Assembly (NCBI RefSeq): GCF_026427715.1
Contig: NZ_CP107558.1
Location: forward strand, 3,689,001 to 3,753,000
From: Methylocystis sp. MJC1
Lineage (GTDB): Bacteria; Pseudomonadota; Alphaproteobacteria; Rhizobiales; Beijerinckiaceae
Length of the DNA: 64,000 nucleotides
Direction: 5' to 3'
Part shown: piece after piece, positions 16,851 to 26,224 of the stretch
How the letters are laid out: every line of letters starts with the position of its first letter
Position numbering within the stretch: position 1 is the first letter of the stretch
The notes under the pieces: model-generated
Told to the model about the DNA's origin: nothing
The model's database searches: none
Seen by the model: the letters and a program-made list of their open reading frames with translations, nothing else
Translations under genes and position numbers: made by a program

Positions 16851-17417
16851 ATGAGGCCTGTCATCGCTACGAGCGTGTTTCTTGCGCTTGCCCTGCCAGG
16901 GGCGGCCTTTGCGCAATCCACGCAGACTCCAACGCGCGAAGCGCCAACGACCGGCGCGCGAACGACCCAATCGCAGCGTGTCACCACGCAGGAGTTTCTG
17001 AACAAGGCATGGAACATCAATAATTTTGAGATCCAGGCAGGCCAGGAGGCCGAGAACAAGGCGCAGCAGGCCGATTTCAAAGATTTTGCCAAGATGGTCG
17101 TCAATGATCACCAGAAGATGCAGGACGAGCTGAGATCCATCATGAGGAGCACGCGCGGCGCGGAGCTTCCGAACGCCGCCGACGCCGAGCACAGCCAGAA
17201 GCTCAAGCAACTTTCCTCGGCGACGGGCGCAGCCTTCGACCGCGAATTCCGGACCCAGCAGATCCAGGGCCATCAGGAAGCAATCCGCTTCTTCCAGGAT
17301 TACGCGGCCTCGGCGGATAATCCGGACCTGAAAAACTTCGCGCAAAACTCCGTGGCGATCCTCGAACGCCATCTGCAGCGCGCCGAGTCGCTCAAGAGGC
17401 CGGAAGGCGTCATGTAA
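16851..17417 (+). CDS. Secreted DUF4142 protein
   Basis: 188 residues starting at ATG 16851 with GGAG upstream. A signal peptide ends at AFAQS. It is followed by a low-complexity Thr/Gln linker and an all-helical domain with the DUF4142 pattern: LNKAWNINNFEIQAGQEAE, KMVVNDHQKMQDEL, and FRTQQIQGHQEAIRFFQDYA. The ferritin-like four-helix fold is periplasmic; its function is not known, though related proteins are stress or envelope linked. It precedes an outer-membrane protein gene on the same strand. Confidence 0.85.
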   Translation: MRPVIATSVFLALALPGAAFAQSTQTPTREAPTTGARTTQSQRVTTQEFLNKAWNINNFEIQAGQEAENKAQQADFKDFAKMVVNDHQKMQDELRSIMRSTRGAELPNAADAEHSQKLKQLSSATGAAFDREFRTQQIQGHQEAIRFFQDYAASADNPDLKNFAQNSVAILERHLQRAESLKRPEGVM

Positions 17418-17552
17418 GAGCTCCGAAATCGGGCGTTTGGCGAAGGCGGGTCGGCGACGGCCCGCCTTTCTGCCTAAGGCGCGCAACCGCGCGACCCTTC
17501 TAAAGCGTTGCAAGATATTAACGTTTTTTCACCCAACTTTGCACCGGGTCGA

Positions 17553-17588
17553 CCGTTACGTTCGAGGCCTGTTGAGCAAGCGTAACGG
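17553..17588 (+). promoter_or_regulatory. 5'-leader hairpin overlapping the ribosome binding site
   Basis: Perfect 8-bp arms CCGTTACG (17553-17560) and CGTAACGG (17581-17588) flank a 20-base loop. The right arm includes the first two bases of the GGAG Shine-Dalgarno (17587-17590) of the outer-membrane gene starting at 17600. It could modulate translation; no further support. Confidence 0.4.
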
Positions 17589-17599
17589 AGTAATGAAAA

Positions 17600-18427
17600 A
17601 TGAAGACGGGAAAAATCGCCGCCATCGCGATGATCGCGACGGCGATGGGCGGTTCGGCGTTCGCCGCCGACCTTCCCTCGCGCAAGGCGCCGCCGCCGGC
17701 CTATGTCCCGCCGCCCCCGCCTCCGGTGATGACCTGGACCGGCTTCTACGGCGGCCTCAACCTCGGCGGCGGCTGGAGCGCCAACAGAGCCAATCCGAAC
17801 AACTACACACTGTATGGCAGCCCGGTGAACGGCGCCACTTACCTCCTGCCAGGCAACACGAAGGGCGGCAGCTCGACTGCGGGCGTCGTCGGCGGCGGCC
17901 AGCTCGGCTACAATTATCAGATTGGCTCATTCGTGCTGGGCGCCGAGACTGATTTCCAGGGCACGAGCATGCGCTCCGGCGGCAACGCCAATACGGCGCT
18001 CTATCCCGATCCAGCCGGGGCCAACGCGTTCCTGGTTCCGCTGGCGCCTGGCGGCAACCCCGGCGTTGCCCTAAACTGGTTCGGCACGGTGCGCGGCCGG
18101 GCCGGCCTCCTGGTCGCGCCGACCCTGCTGGTCTATGGCACGGGCGGCTTCGCCTATGGCAATGTTCAGAGCCAGTTCACCGGCTCCAGCAACACCCGTA
18201 CGGGTTGGACGGCCGGCGGCGGCGCCGAATGGATGTTCATGCCGAACTGGTCGGCCAAGGGCGAGTATCTCTTCACCGACCTCAGCAGCGGCGGCGCACA
18301 GAGCTCGTTGGGCAACACCCTGGGCAACACTTCGGTCAATCGCCCTCACCCCCAATACAATGTCGTGCGTGCCGGCGTGAACTATCACTTCAACCTCGGC
18401 GGCGCTCCCTCCTTGAACTCCTACTGA
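17600..18427 (+). CDS. Outer-membrane beta-barrel protein (Omp25/Omp31-like)
   Basis: 275 residues. The signal peptide (1-22, ending AFA) is followed by a Pro-rich spacer with PPPAYVPPPPPP and an eight-stranded barrel of the rhizobial Omp25/Omp31 type: WTGFYGGLNLGGGW near the start, GQLGYNYQIGSFVLGAETDFQG, RGRAGLLVAPTLLVYGTGGFAYG and a final strand NVVRAGVNYHFN. A strong intrinsic terminator follows, so it is probably monocistronic. The leader has a hairpin at the ribosome site. Confidence 0.9.
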   Translation: MKTGKIAAIAMIATAMGGSAFAADLPSRKAPPPAYVPPPPPPVMTWTGFYGGLNLGGGWSANRANPNNYTLYGSPVNGATYLLPGNTKGGSSTAGVVGGGQLGYNYQIGSFVLGAETDFQGTSMRSGGNANTALYPDPAGANAFLVPLAPGGNPGVALNWFGTVRGRAGLLVAPTLLVYGTGGFAYGNVQSQFTGSSNTRTGWTAGGGAEWMFMPNWSAKGEYLFTDLSSGGAQSSLGNTLGNTSVNRPHPQYNVVRAGVNYHFNLGGAPSLNSY

Positions 18428-18455
18428 AGCGCTTCGGTCCTTCCGCGAAAGGAAT

Positions 18456-18486
18456 GCCCGGCCCTGGCGGCCGGGCGTTTTCGTTT
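18456..18486 (+). terminator. Intrinsic terminator of the Omp gene
   Basis: GCCCGGCC (18456-18463) pairs with GGCCGGGC (18469-18476), loop of five, followed directly by GTTTTCGTTT. This is a textbook rho-independent terminator 28 bases after the stop at 18427. Confidence 0.88.
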
Positions 18487-18630
18487 AAAGCGGTTTCTTT
18501 CCAAAGAAGCTTATAGCCGGCGGCGAACAAGCTCGCGCGTTCCTTCAGTGCGACTCCTCGAACAAGGCGTCGATCCTGTTCCACAAGGCGTCGACGCTCT
18601 TCCTCGGGACCAAGAGAGGTTTTGCCGATT

Positions 18631-18861
18631 CTATGGTCGCGCGTAGTGCTGGAAGTCATTGAAGGCGCGCGGCCTGCAGACGTTCCTGAGCGTCCATCTT
18701 TGGCCGTTCCACACCGGCTTCATGCAGTCGAAGCATTTCATCGACTGCGATTCATCACCTCCCCATGGGCATGTGTCGGCGCGCGCAGCCGCGGGGACAG
18801 CCAGGCTAAGACCCACGGCGCAAGCAAAGGTCAATGCAAAAAAATGCGTTGGTTTTGTCAT
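18631..18861 (-). CDS. Small secreted Cys-containing protein
   Basis: 76 residues from ATG 18861, preceded by GGAG eight bases upstream. A signal peptide ends near AAARA. The mature part contains CPWGGDESQSMKCFDCMKPVW followed by VCRPR, giving four Cys with a CFDC (CxxC) pair. It may bind metal or hold disulfides in the periplasm. No family recognised. The longer upstream frame (to 18948) lacks a ribosome site and disrupts the signal peptide. Confidence 0.6.
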   Translation of the reverse strand: MTKPTHFFALTFACAVGLSLAVPAAARADTCPWGGDESQSMKCFDCMKPVWNGQRWTLRNVCRPRAFNDFQHYARP

Positions 18862-19000
18862 TTTATTTGCTCCTTCCAACGGCTCGGCGCGGCTATCTGT
18901 CGAATGACGGTTACGACGCCACTCTTCAAGAAAAGCGCGCTGTCTCATTCGTTCAAGGAGCAGTCTCTCTTAAAAGATTTTTAGTCTGGCTCAGAAGAGA

Positions 19001-20761
19001 TCACCAATCGACCTGCGTTCGGACGAGAAAGGTGTTGGGATGCGCGCCATTGAGATAAGGGCGATCCCAAGGCGCGGACAAGCGGACGACCCGAGTCCAG
19101 TTGAACATCAAACGGAAGCCGGGATCGGGGTACCAATTCATGCCGAGAGTGATGTCCTCTTCGCGTCCGCCGAGCACGCCCGAATTTGCGACGGCGTTCC
19201 GCATCGCGGCATTGCCCGTTGCGGCGGAGATGGCGAGGAGGTTGGCGAAGGTCGCGCCCTGGAATGGCCCGTTGTTCAGATTGATCGCGCTGTAGCGCGC
19301 CAATACTTCCCAGGCGCCGATCCCCCCGGCGCTTACGGGGTTCTTGATATTGATCTGCCGAAAATTCGCGGGGTCTGCGCGCGAGACCTGATAGGTCTCG
19401 GCGCGCGATTCCCCGGTCAGGAACAGCGAGGCAAAGGCATAGAGACCGTGGAACTTGAGCCGGTCCCCGCCCGGCGCATAGGGGCCGGCGGCGTTGCCCG
19501 CGAGAAGTCCGACCCTGTTCGCCGCCAATATGGCGCCTGCGCGCCTCTGATAGTCCGCGCCGAGATATTCCGCCTGGACGCTGAATGGCCCATAGGCGCC
19601 GGCGAATTCGGCCCCATAGCTCACGACATTCTTGACGCATCGCCCGGCGATGACGGGCCCGCTCAAATTCGGGCCCGGCGTCGCGCCGCAGGAAAGATCC
19701 TGCGTTCCGAGTAGATTTTCCTTCAAGACATTCGACTCCATCGCCGTGTTCGAACCGGGCGCGAGAGCGCGGTCGTCGTTGATGGCTGTCGAGCTGTTTG
19801 GCTGGTGGTAGCGCCCGGAGAGGCCGAAATGAAGAAGGCGGTCGGCCTCCATAACAAGCGCATATGTGGCGCGGCCAGCGACGTCGAAATATTGCGAGCC
19901 GCCGGTCGAGACCCATCCCGCTTTGCTGTTCACCCACGCAGGGACGCCGACCGCCGCAGTCGGCGTCAGCGCCCTATCCTCCAGGCTCGTGGAGAACAGG
20001 CCGCCTTTGACGCTCCAATTGCCGCCATGGAGAAGAGCGCCCACGCCAATGTGGCGCGCCGGGCCGAAAACCTCGGTGGCGAGCGAGCGCTCGATAAATG
20101 AGGTGAAGTTTTTGGAGTTGGTGCGTTCGAGCCCCATCGGCTCATAGAAATTTCCAACCTGCAGGCCAAGCGGCTCTTTTGCGAAGGGAAACGACAAGAG
20201 CGGGTGTTTGAGGAGAATATAGGCGTCTCGCAAGCCGCCGAGCGCGCCGACGAGCGCCGTGTTGTTGCCTGCGAAGTCATATTGGAACCGGTATTCCCAG
20301 ATCTTCGCAACCTTGCCTTCGACCTGCAGGCGCGCCTGGTTGATTCCCACCAGCTCGCTGTATCCCCGCTCGGGTAGCGTCGAGCCGCCGCCGTCGACGA
20401 GCACGCGACCGCCGAGGTGGAAGCTGTAATCATGATCCGGCGTTTCGACCGTCAGGCCACTACGGACATTAACGAGAATGGGCAGAGGAGCCGGCTTTTG
20501 GCCCTCGGTCGGCGCAGCTGTAGGTTTCGCGGCTTGGATCCGGGGCTTTGCTGCGGCCTGCGGCGGATTTCGACGGCCGATCTTGGACTCGAGCCTCTGC
20601 AACTGCTCCTTGAGTAGCCGATTCGCTTCTTCGACCTGAGCGATGCGCGCCTTCAGCAGGCGGATATCGGCGTCGTCGGCTGCTTTTGCGTTTCTGACGC
20701 TCGGCCAGAGAGCGACCGCGGCGACGCCCAGGACGAGATACGCTTTGCGGCTACCGCACAT
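19001..20761 (-). CDS. OprO/OprP-like outer-membrane porin with N-terminal coiled coil
   Basis: 586 residues. After a signal peptide (to about AKA, 28) comes a short coiled coil (IRLLKARIAQVEEANRLLKEQ), a Pro/Ala linker, then a beta barrel of the phosphate-selective porin type. Typical pieces are FHLGGRVLVDGG, KIWEYRFQYDFA, LQVGNFYEPMGLE and a C-terminal strand ending in Trp. The coiled coil could form a trimeric periplasmic stalk, as known in some porins. Substrate is not evident; phosphate or other anions are possible. It is divergent from the double-barrel gene at 21121. Confidence 0.87.
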   Translation of the reverse strand: MCGSRKAYLVLGVAAVALWPSVRNAKAADDADIRLLKARIAQVEEANRLLKEQLQRLESKIGRRNPPQAAAKPRIQAAKPTAAPTEGQKPAPLPILVNVRSGLTVETPDHDYSFHLGGRVLVDGGGSTLPERGYSELVGINQARLQVEGKVAKIWEYRFQYDFAGNNTALVGALGGLRDAYILLKHPLLSFPFAKEPLGLQVGNFYEPMGLERTNSKNFTSFIERSLATEVFGPARHIGVGALLHGGNWSVKGGLFSTSLEDRALTPTAAVGVPAWVNSKAGWVSTGGSQYFDVAGRATYALVMEADRLLHFGLSGRYHQPNSSTAINDDRALAPGSNTAMESNVLKENLLGTQDLSCGATPGPNLSGPVIAGRCVKNVVSYGAEFAGAYGPFSVQAEYLGADYQRRAGAILAANRVGLLAGNAAGPYAPGGDRLKFHGLYAFASLFLTGESRAETYQVSRADPANFRQINIKNPVSAGGIGAWEVLARYSAINLNNGPFQGATFANLLAISAATGNAAMRNAVANSGVLGGREEDITLGMNWYPDPGFRLMFNWTRVVRLSAPWDRPYLNGAHPNTFLVRTQVDW

Positions 20762-21120
20762 GCCTTGTTCCCCTGCTCCGACCTTCGGAATTATTGCCAG
20801 TATATGTCTAAACTTATTCTGTGTAGCAAACTTTCACTCGAGCCTTTCCAAGTCGAGCTTAGACTCAGATCAGATTGCCTATTCCAGAAGCCGATCATTG
20901 AACCATTGCGATTGAAGTTTAGCCGGCACGCCGAATAAATAATCATGTGTTGTATCTCGGTCACAATGAAAAACATGTTTGTCTACAAGATTTTTGCGCC
21001 GTTGAGCTTCCGCCATCGCAATATATAATGACAGCACAACGCTCAACGCGTCTGGGGCGTCGAATGCGCCTCAGACACACCGCTCATTCGAATGTTGGGC
21101 GCGAACACGCTCAGGAATTT
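20762..21120. other. AT-rich divergent regulatory region between two outer-membrane genes
   Basis: A 359-base gap between a leftward porin and a rightward double-barrel protein. It is clearly richer in A and T than the flanking genes and contains a good promoter candidate (21002-21029). No open frame with coding character was seen. Confidence 0.55.
21002..21029 (+). promoter_or_regulatory. Sigma-70-like promoter candidate
   Basis: TTGAGC (21002-21007) and a perfect TATAAT (21024-21029) are separated by 16 bases, about 90 bases before the ATG at 21121. It is among the best vegetative promoter matches noticed in the window. Confidence 0.5.
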
Positions 21121-23136
21121 ATGAAAATGCGTAACAGGTCCAAGGCTCGATATAACCGGATTGCCGATCGTACCCTCCGCATCGCGCTCGCTGTCGGCGG
21201 TTTGAGCGCCGCTTCCACAGCGGCGCAAGCGGTTGACAAGCCCGCTCCTCGCCGCGTCGTGAAGCCGATCACGCACGCCGCCCAGTCGCCGATTTCGCCT
21301 CCCGTCGCGCCCGTGGAGGCGCCGCCGTCGTCTGCGCCGGTCCCGCTCGCGGTTTTCGGCGACAACATGCCCGAACCCGGCAGAGCGACGCTCTCGATCA
21401 TTCCGCGATTCGTGACCAACGCCAATTCGCTCATCGGCACGAAGAATGTTTCGTCGCAATATATCGTCTCGACCACTCCTTGGTACTGGGCCCCATTTGC
21501 ATCCAATCTGCGGGTCGTTCCGCAGTACCAATTCATCCAGTCGGAGACGATGACGCTCGCCTATGGGCTGTCCAAGGACTTTTCGATCGTCCTGGCGGCG
21601 GGGTTGGTGCAGAAGCACTCCCACCTGATGACCTTCTATGGATCGTCGAACCTCATTCCGCGCGGCATGAGCTTCCCCGGCACGGACAGTCTCGAGGACA
21701 CGTCGGCTACGATCATATGGCGCGCCTATCAGGACCCGATTCACCGGCTCAAATTCAACCTGGGAATGTCCTTCCCGACCGGCAGCACCTACAATCAAGG
21801 CGGCGCCCTGCTGCAACCGGCAGGAGCTTACGGTATCGGACGCGCCTTCTACGGCATGCAATCTGGAACCGGCACGTTCGACCTGCTGCCCGGCGTCCTC
21901 TACGCCGGCACGATTGCGCCTTGGTCCTGGGGCCTTTCCTATCGCGCCCGTCTGCCGCTCGGGGTCAATAATGAAGGCTATATGTGGGGCAACTATCAGG
22001 AGCTGAACGCCTGGGGCGGATACACCTGGTTTCCCGGCTTCACGACCACGGCTCGCGTCAATTTCAACATCCAGAGCCCGATCGTCGGCAACGATTGGTG
22101 GATGGTCGGCAAGCTCCAGAGCGCCAATCCGAACTTCTACGGCGGCAAGAGAATCGAGATCTACGGCGGCGCGGAGATCGACGGAAAGCTGTTCGGCGCG
22201 CCAGGCTTTTCGGTTGGCCTGGAAGGCGGCGTTCCGGTCTATCAGAATCTCAACGGACCGCAGCTGGCGAGAGCTTGGCAGGCGGGCATGGCGCTGCGGT
22301 GGAAACTCGGCGAAACGGGCCCGAGCGTTGTGGCGGCCGCGCCTGGCATATTCAAGGGGCCGGCGGTCGCTGCGGTTGCTTCGCCGGTCGCTCCTTGGGG
22401 CGGCGTCTATTTCGGCGTCAACGGCGGCTACACTTGGGCCGGCGACACCGATACGAACTTCACCTATACCGGCTCCGGAGGATTCGCTTCGCTTTGGGCC
22501 AGGGGCGCGTTGCCGTCCAGCATCAGCCTGAACAGCCAGGGCTTCATCGGCGGCGCCCAGGTCGGCTATAACTATCAGCCCCACGAGAAGGCGGTTGCCG
22601 GCGTGGAGGCGGATCTTCAGGGCCTGACCGTCGGCAATAGCACCGTGAACTCGTGGCAGGGACCGCCGACCGCTCTCACTTTTGTCCAGGCGCAACGCAA
22701 TCAGCATAATCTCGGCACTGTCCGCGGCCGCTTGGGCTATCTCGTTACGCCAACCGCGCTGCTCTACGGAACGGGCGGCCTCGCTTTCGGCGAAGCCATT
22801 CTCAACCCGACCTTTTTCACCCCGGGCATCGCGCCCGCGCTCAACTTCGGCGTCGGCAACAACGGCTTGTTCGGTTATATCGATATGCGGCTTGGATGGG
22901 CGGCTGGCGCCGGCGTCGAGTGGATGTTCGCTCCGAAATGGAGCGTCAAGGCCGAATATCTTCGTTATGATCTGGGCACGGCCAACACTGCGAATATCGG
23001 CCCGTTGTTCTATGGCAGCAAGGCAGGCATCTCCAGCGCGGGCTACGCTGCGCCTTTCAATGGAAATATCGTTCGCGCCGGCCTCAACTACCATCTCAAC
23101 TGGGGCGCCGCCGAACCTCTCGTCGCAAAATACTGA
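21121..23136 (+). CDS. Double beta-barrel outer-membrane protein (transporter-like barrel fused to Omp25-like barrel)
   Basis: 671 residues from ATG 21121 (AGGAA upstream; a second Met two codons later). The signal peptide ends near AAQA and is followed by a Pro-rich spacer. Residues about 75-400 form one barrel resembling the MetA-pathway phenol-degradation/transporter group (FGDNMPEPGRATLSIIPRFV, YGLSKDFSIVLAAGLVQK). Residues about 420-671 form a second, independent Omp25-like barrel (WGGVYFGVNGGYTWAGDTD, GYNYQPHEKAVAGVEADLQG, NIVRAGLNYHLN) similar to the product of the 17600 gene. Each half looks complete. Fusion of the two is unusual. A terminator follows. Confidence 0.85.
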   Translation: MKMRNRSKARYNRIADRTLRIALAVGGLSAASTAAQAVDKPAPRRVVKPITHAAQSPISPPVAPVEAPPSSAPVPLAVFGDNMPEPGRATLSIIPRFVTNANSLIGTKNVSSQYIVSTTPWYWAPFASNLRVVPQYQFIQSETMTLAYGLSKDFSIVLAAGLVQKHSHLMTFYGSSNLIPRGMSFPGTDSLEDTSATIIWRAYQDPIHRLKFNLGMSFPTGSTYNQGGALLQPAGAYGIGRAFYGMQSGTGTFDLLPGVLYAGTIAPWSWGLSYRARLPLGVNNEGYMWGNYQELNAWGGYTWFPGFTTTARVNFNIQSPIVGNDWWMVGKLQSANPNFYGGKRIEIYGGAEIDGKLFGAPGFSVGLEGGVPVYQNLNGPQLARAWQAGMALRWKLGETGPSVVAAAPGIFKGPAVAAVASPVAPWGGVYFGVNGGYTWAGDTDTNFTYTGSGGFASLWARGALPSSISLNSQGFIGGAQVGYNYQPHEKAVAGVEADLQGLTVGNSTVNSWQGPPTALTFVQAQRNQHNLGTVRGRLGYLVTPTALLYGTGGLAFGEAILNPTFFTPGIAPALNFGVGNNGLFGYIDMRLGWAAGAGVEWMFAPKWSVKAEYLRYDLGTANTANIGPLFYGSKAGISSAGYAAPFNGNIVRAGLNYHLNWGAAEPLVAKY

Positions 23137-23197
23137 GCAAGGGCGCTGCTCTAAGACAGCGCGCCTCGCCAATGTTTAAATTGTCAAAACAAGACGG

Positions 23198-23219
23198 AGC
23201 CGCCTTTGGGCGGCTTTGT
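23198..23219 (+). terminator. Intrinsic terminator of the double-barrel gene
   Basis: AGCCGCC (23198-23204) pairs with GGCGGCT (23209-23215), loop of four, followed by TTGTC. Located 62 bases after the stop at 23136. Confidence 0.7.
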
Positions 23220-23560
23220 CGATTCTGCGGGGACGCTCGCGGCGCTGAAAACTAAAACGCCCCGGAACGTCCGCACCGATCCTCCCGCTACGAGCGGCTT
23301 TCAAATTTTATGGAAGGGACATCAAGCGGAAACACAGGCAAAAATTGTCGAAGTACCGAAACTCTAAACTGGAAATTGAAACGGAGCTTGGCCTTTCTCG
23401 TTAGCAGGCAATCTTTGCAGGCGCGTGACAAAGTGGAATAGTCCGCGCTTGCTGCGGCCGGAGGGCTCGATCTCGAACTGCTTCTTATTCTTGGCGTTAT
23501 CGCGCCGAGCGAGGCAGGAGCGTTTCGCACCTTTTCCTTGGCATTTTCTCGAGGTTCAGA
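23220..23560. other. Intergenic leader region of the next porin, nothing specific seen
   Basis: 341 bases between a terminator and the porin start at 23561. No open frame with coding character and no clear repeat was recognised. It should contain the promoter of the porin gene. Confidence 0.5.
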
Positions 23561-25216
23561 ATGATCATGCGGTCTGCAAAACGCGCTCATGGGTTTGCCG
23601 CCTTTTTGGGAGCGTCGGTCACTCTGGCGGCTGTTCCGGCTGGCGCCGACAGCATGAGCGAGGAGATTCGCCTGCTGAAGGCGCGGCTGAAACTGCTCGA
23701 GGCCAAGGTCAGCCAGCAGGCGCGCGCGGCCAAAGCCGATAAGCAGGCGCGCGCCGCCCCGCCCGCGAGCGCTCAGACCGCGGCGGCGGCCGGGCTTCCG
23801 GGCCCCGATCACTTTTACTTCAAGGGTCTCGAGATAACGCCCGGCGGGTTCTTCGCAGCGGAAAGCGTCTATCGCAGCCATTGGATGGGCGCCGACAATA
23901 ACACCCCGTTTCAGAACATTCCCTTCGGCTTTATGCCTGGCGCGCATGAAACGGAGTGGCGCGCCACTGCGCGTCCGTCGCGCCCGAATCTCATGATCCG
24001 GGCGGATATCGATAAGCAGACACATATCATGGCTTTCGGCGAGGTCGACTTCCTCGGCGCCGCACAGACGGCCAACTCCAATCAGAGCAACTCCTATAAC
24101 CTTCGCCTGCGTCAGGCTTACGGCAACGTCGACTTCGACGAATACGGGCTGCATGTCGCGGCTGGCCAGATGTGGTCGCTCGTGACGATGAACTCCGTAG
24201 GCATCCGACCCGACACCTCTCTGCAACCCCTGACGATCGACCACCAATACCTGCCCGGCTATGTCTGGGCGCGAACGCCCGGCTTCCGCATCACCAAGGA
24301 TTTCAACAAGCAGTTCTGGGCCGCGTTCTCGATTGAAAGCACCTCCGCGACTTTCGCTTTACCGGGGAGCACGCCTTTCGGCACGACGTCTCTGCCGCTC
24401 ATCGGCGCGCCCTTGCTCTTGTCGGCGCCGGCGGCGGGCGGCCTTTTCAACGGGCTCAATACCTATCCCTTCACCCGCATGCCCGACATGATCGGCAAGG
24501 TTGCCTGGGACGGCGAGCTCGCCGAGCGCAAGATCCATGTCGAGGGCTTCGGACTTTTGCGCGACGTCACCGACCGAGCCTATGGGGGCAACCACAGCCA
24601 GTGGGGCGGCGGCGCGGGCGGCGGCGTCGTTGTCCAGCTGATGCCGAAACTGCTCGACTTCCAGTTTTCCGGCATGATCGGTAACGGCATCGGCAATTAC
24701 GGCGCGGGCCAGCTCCCGGTGGCCACCTTTCAGCTCTCGGGCGCGCCGCAGCTCGTCTCCGAGCGTCTTGCGATGGCGGGTCTGATTCTGCACCCCACTG
24801 CTCAGACGGAGGTCTACGCCTTCGCGGGCGGCGAATTCGCCGGCAAGAGGCCGCAATGGGCCACGGTCGGGCGGACGCTTATGGTCGGCGGCTACGGCAA
24901 TCCGCTCTACGACAACTCCGGTTGCGGGCTCGAAAACGACGCCGCGACCGCCGCCGGCGTCGCTTTGGGCACGCCTCTCTTCCCCTGCGCGGGCCAGACC
25001 AAGTCGCTGCGCCAGATCACCGGCGGCATCTGGCACACGCTTTATCAGGGCCCCTTCGGAAGAATCAGAGCCGGCGCGCAATATTCCTATACGGTGAGGG
25101 ATGGTTTTGCCGGCTTCGGCGCGACGCCGCGAGGGACCGAGAACATGGTTTATACGAGCCTGCGCTACTATCCCTTCGACGGTCCGGTTGCAATAACTCC
25201 CGCGCTGACGAAATAG
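23561..25216 (+). CDS. Outer-membrane porin-like protein with N-terminal coiled coil
   Basis: 551 residues. The signal peptide ends near AGADS, followed by a heptad-like stretch (MSEEIRLLKARLKLLEAKV) and an Ala-rich linker, then a large beta barrel with alternating aromatic strands and the final strands TENMVYTSLRYYPFDG. It shares the coiled-coil-plus-barrel layout with the porin at 19001, suggesting two paralogous stalked porins flanking the double-barrel gene. Start is ATG 23561 with GAGG upstream; a second ATG two codons on is possible. Substrate unknown. Confidence 0.78.
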   Translation: MIMRSAKRAHGFAAFLGASVTLAAVPAGADSMSEEIRLLKARLKLLEAKVSQQARAAKADKQARAAPPASAQTAAAAGLPGPDHFYFKGLEITPGGFFAAESVYRSHWMGADNNTPFQNIPFGFMPGAHETEWRATARPSRPNLMIRADIDKQTHIMAFGEVDFLGAAQTANSNQSNSYNLRLRQAYGNVDFDEYGLHVAAGQMWSLVTMNSVGIRPDTSLQPLTIDHQYLPGYVWARTPGFRITKDFNKQFWAAFSIESTSATFALPGSTPFGTTSLPLIGAPLLLSAPAAGGLFNGLNTYPFTRMPDMIGKVAWDGELAERKIHVEGFGLLRDVTDRAYGGNHSQWGGGAGGGVVVQLMPKLLDFQFSGMIGNGIGNYGAGQLPVATFQLSGAPQLVSERLAMAGLILHPTAQTEVYAFAGGEFAGKRPQWATVGRTLMVGGYGNPLYDNSGCGLENDAATAAGVALGTPLFPCAGQTKSLRQITGGIWHTLYQGPFGRIRAGAQYSYTVRDGFAGFGATPRGTENMVYTSLRYYPFDGPVAITPALTK

Positions 25217-25246
25217 TAGCGTAAAGAAGCAGCTCGCCGGGCGGTA

Positions 25247-25409
25247 GAAATCCGCTTGGTCGGTTCATTGTCATTCCCGACGCTCGCGGAGCGAGCGATC
25301 GGGAATCCAGAGCAAGACCAGCGCTCTTGTGGCTCTGGATTCCCGGCCGGGCTTTCAGCCCGCCGTGAATGACAACCCCAATGCGGGCTGCTCGAGCGGA
25401 AATGACATG
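25247..25409 (+). repeat. Dispersed palindromic repeat, family A, copy 2
   Basis: 163-base element in the gap between the porin stop and the response regulator. It has the same nested arms as copies at 15246-15408 and 53649-53812, in the orientation of copy 3. The outer GTCATTCCCGACGC and inner GGAATCCAGAGC arms are intact; a few point differences are present. Confidence 0.85.
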
Positions 25410-25543
25410 AGAGGATCGTAGCAAGCAGCGTATGGCTTCCTCAGTAGTGGATGCGCGCCCGCCTGCGGTCATTTTCAATGCGTGACGAGGAAAACAACGT
25501 GGACGGTCTCGAAACCGCCTTCGATGATGGCGCAAAGGACGCC

Positions 25544-26224
25544 ATGCGGCCGAACATACTTTTGATCGAGGACGATCCCGAGCTGTCTTCCGCCATCATC
25601 AAGGAGCTGCGCAGGCGCGAATATGGCGTCGCTTACGCCAGGACGGGATCGGCAGGAATCGAAAAAGCAATGGAAGCGCATTTCGACGTGTTGATACTCG
25701 ATCGAATGCTTCCGGAGGTCGACGGTCTTACAATTATCAGATCATTACGATCGGCCAAGATCTCGACGCCCGTCCTTATCATCAGCGCCCTCGACGACGT
25801 GAACGAGCGAGTCCTCGGGCTCGAGGCAGGAGCAGATGATTATCTGATAAAACCTTTCAGCTTCGCCGAAATGGGCGCGCGGACAGAGGCGCTGCTGAGG
25901 CGACCGGCGCTCACGTCTCAGACAATATTGCAGGCAGGCCCCCTCGCGCTGGACCTTCTCGAACGCATCGCCATCTTCAACGGCAATAGAATCGAGCTGT
26001 CGAAGCGCGAGTTTCAAATACTACAATATTTTATGGAAAGGCCTGGCCAAGTTATTACGAAGAATATGCTGTTGCAGCAGGTCTGGAAATATAAGTTCAT
26101 ACCTCAGACCAATGTCGTCGATGTGCACATAAGCAAGCTTCGGCAGAAGCTGGAGGCGCATCATGGCGCTGCGCTGATCAGAAACATACGAGGACAAGGG
26201 TACGTTCTTGATCAAGATGCTTAA
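25544..26224 (+). CDS. OmpR-type response regulator of the RND efflux region
   Basis: 226 residues from ATG 25544. Receiver domain starts at once with NILLIEDDPELSS; the phospho-Asp lies in VLILDRMLPEVDG and the conserved Lys in LIKPFS. The winged-helix output domain ends with VVDVHISKLRQKLEAHHG and RGQGYVL. The start is uncertain: a GTG at 25499 with GAGGAAAACAAC upstream and ATGs at 25478 and 25451 are in the same frame. It overlaps the kinase gene by 17 bases. It probably controls the RND operon that follows at 27978, as in CusR/CzcR-like systems; the signal is unknown. Confidence 0.88.
   Translation: MRPNILLIEDDPELSSAIIKELRRREYGVAYARTGSAGIEKAMEAHFDVLILDRMLPEVDGLTIIRSLRSAKISTPVLIISALDDVNERVLGLEAGADDYLIKPFSFAEMGARTEALLRRPALTSQTILQAGPLALDLLERIAIFNGNRIELSKREFQILQYFMERPGQVITKNMLLQQVWKYKFIPQTNVVDVHISKLRQKLEAHHGAALIRNIRGQGYVLDQDA

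Noticed and set aside
18390..18659. 89-codon minus-strand open frame after the Omp gene
   Set aside because: It covers the intrinsic terminator of the Omp gene and its product is Arg-rich and featureless.
21043..23172. 709-codon minus-strand open frame
   Set aside because: It mirrors the double-barrel outer-membrane gene, which has a signal peptide and a terminator. The antisense product has no recognisable domain.
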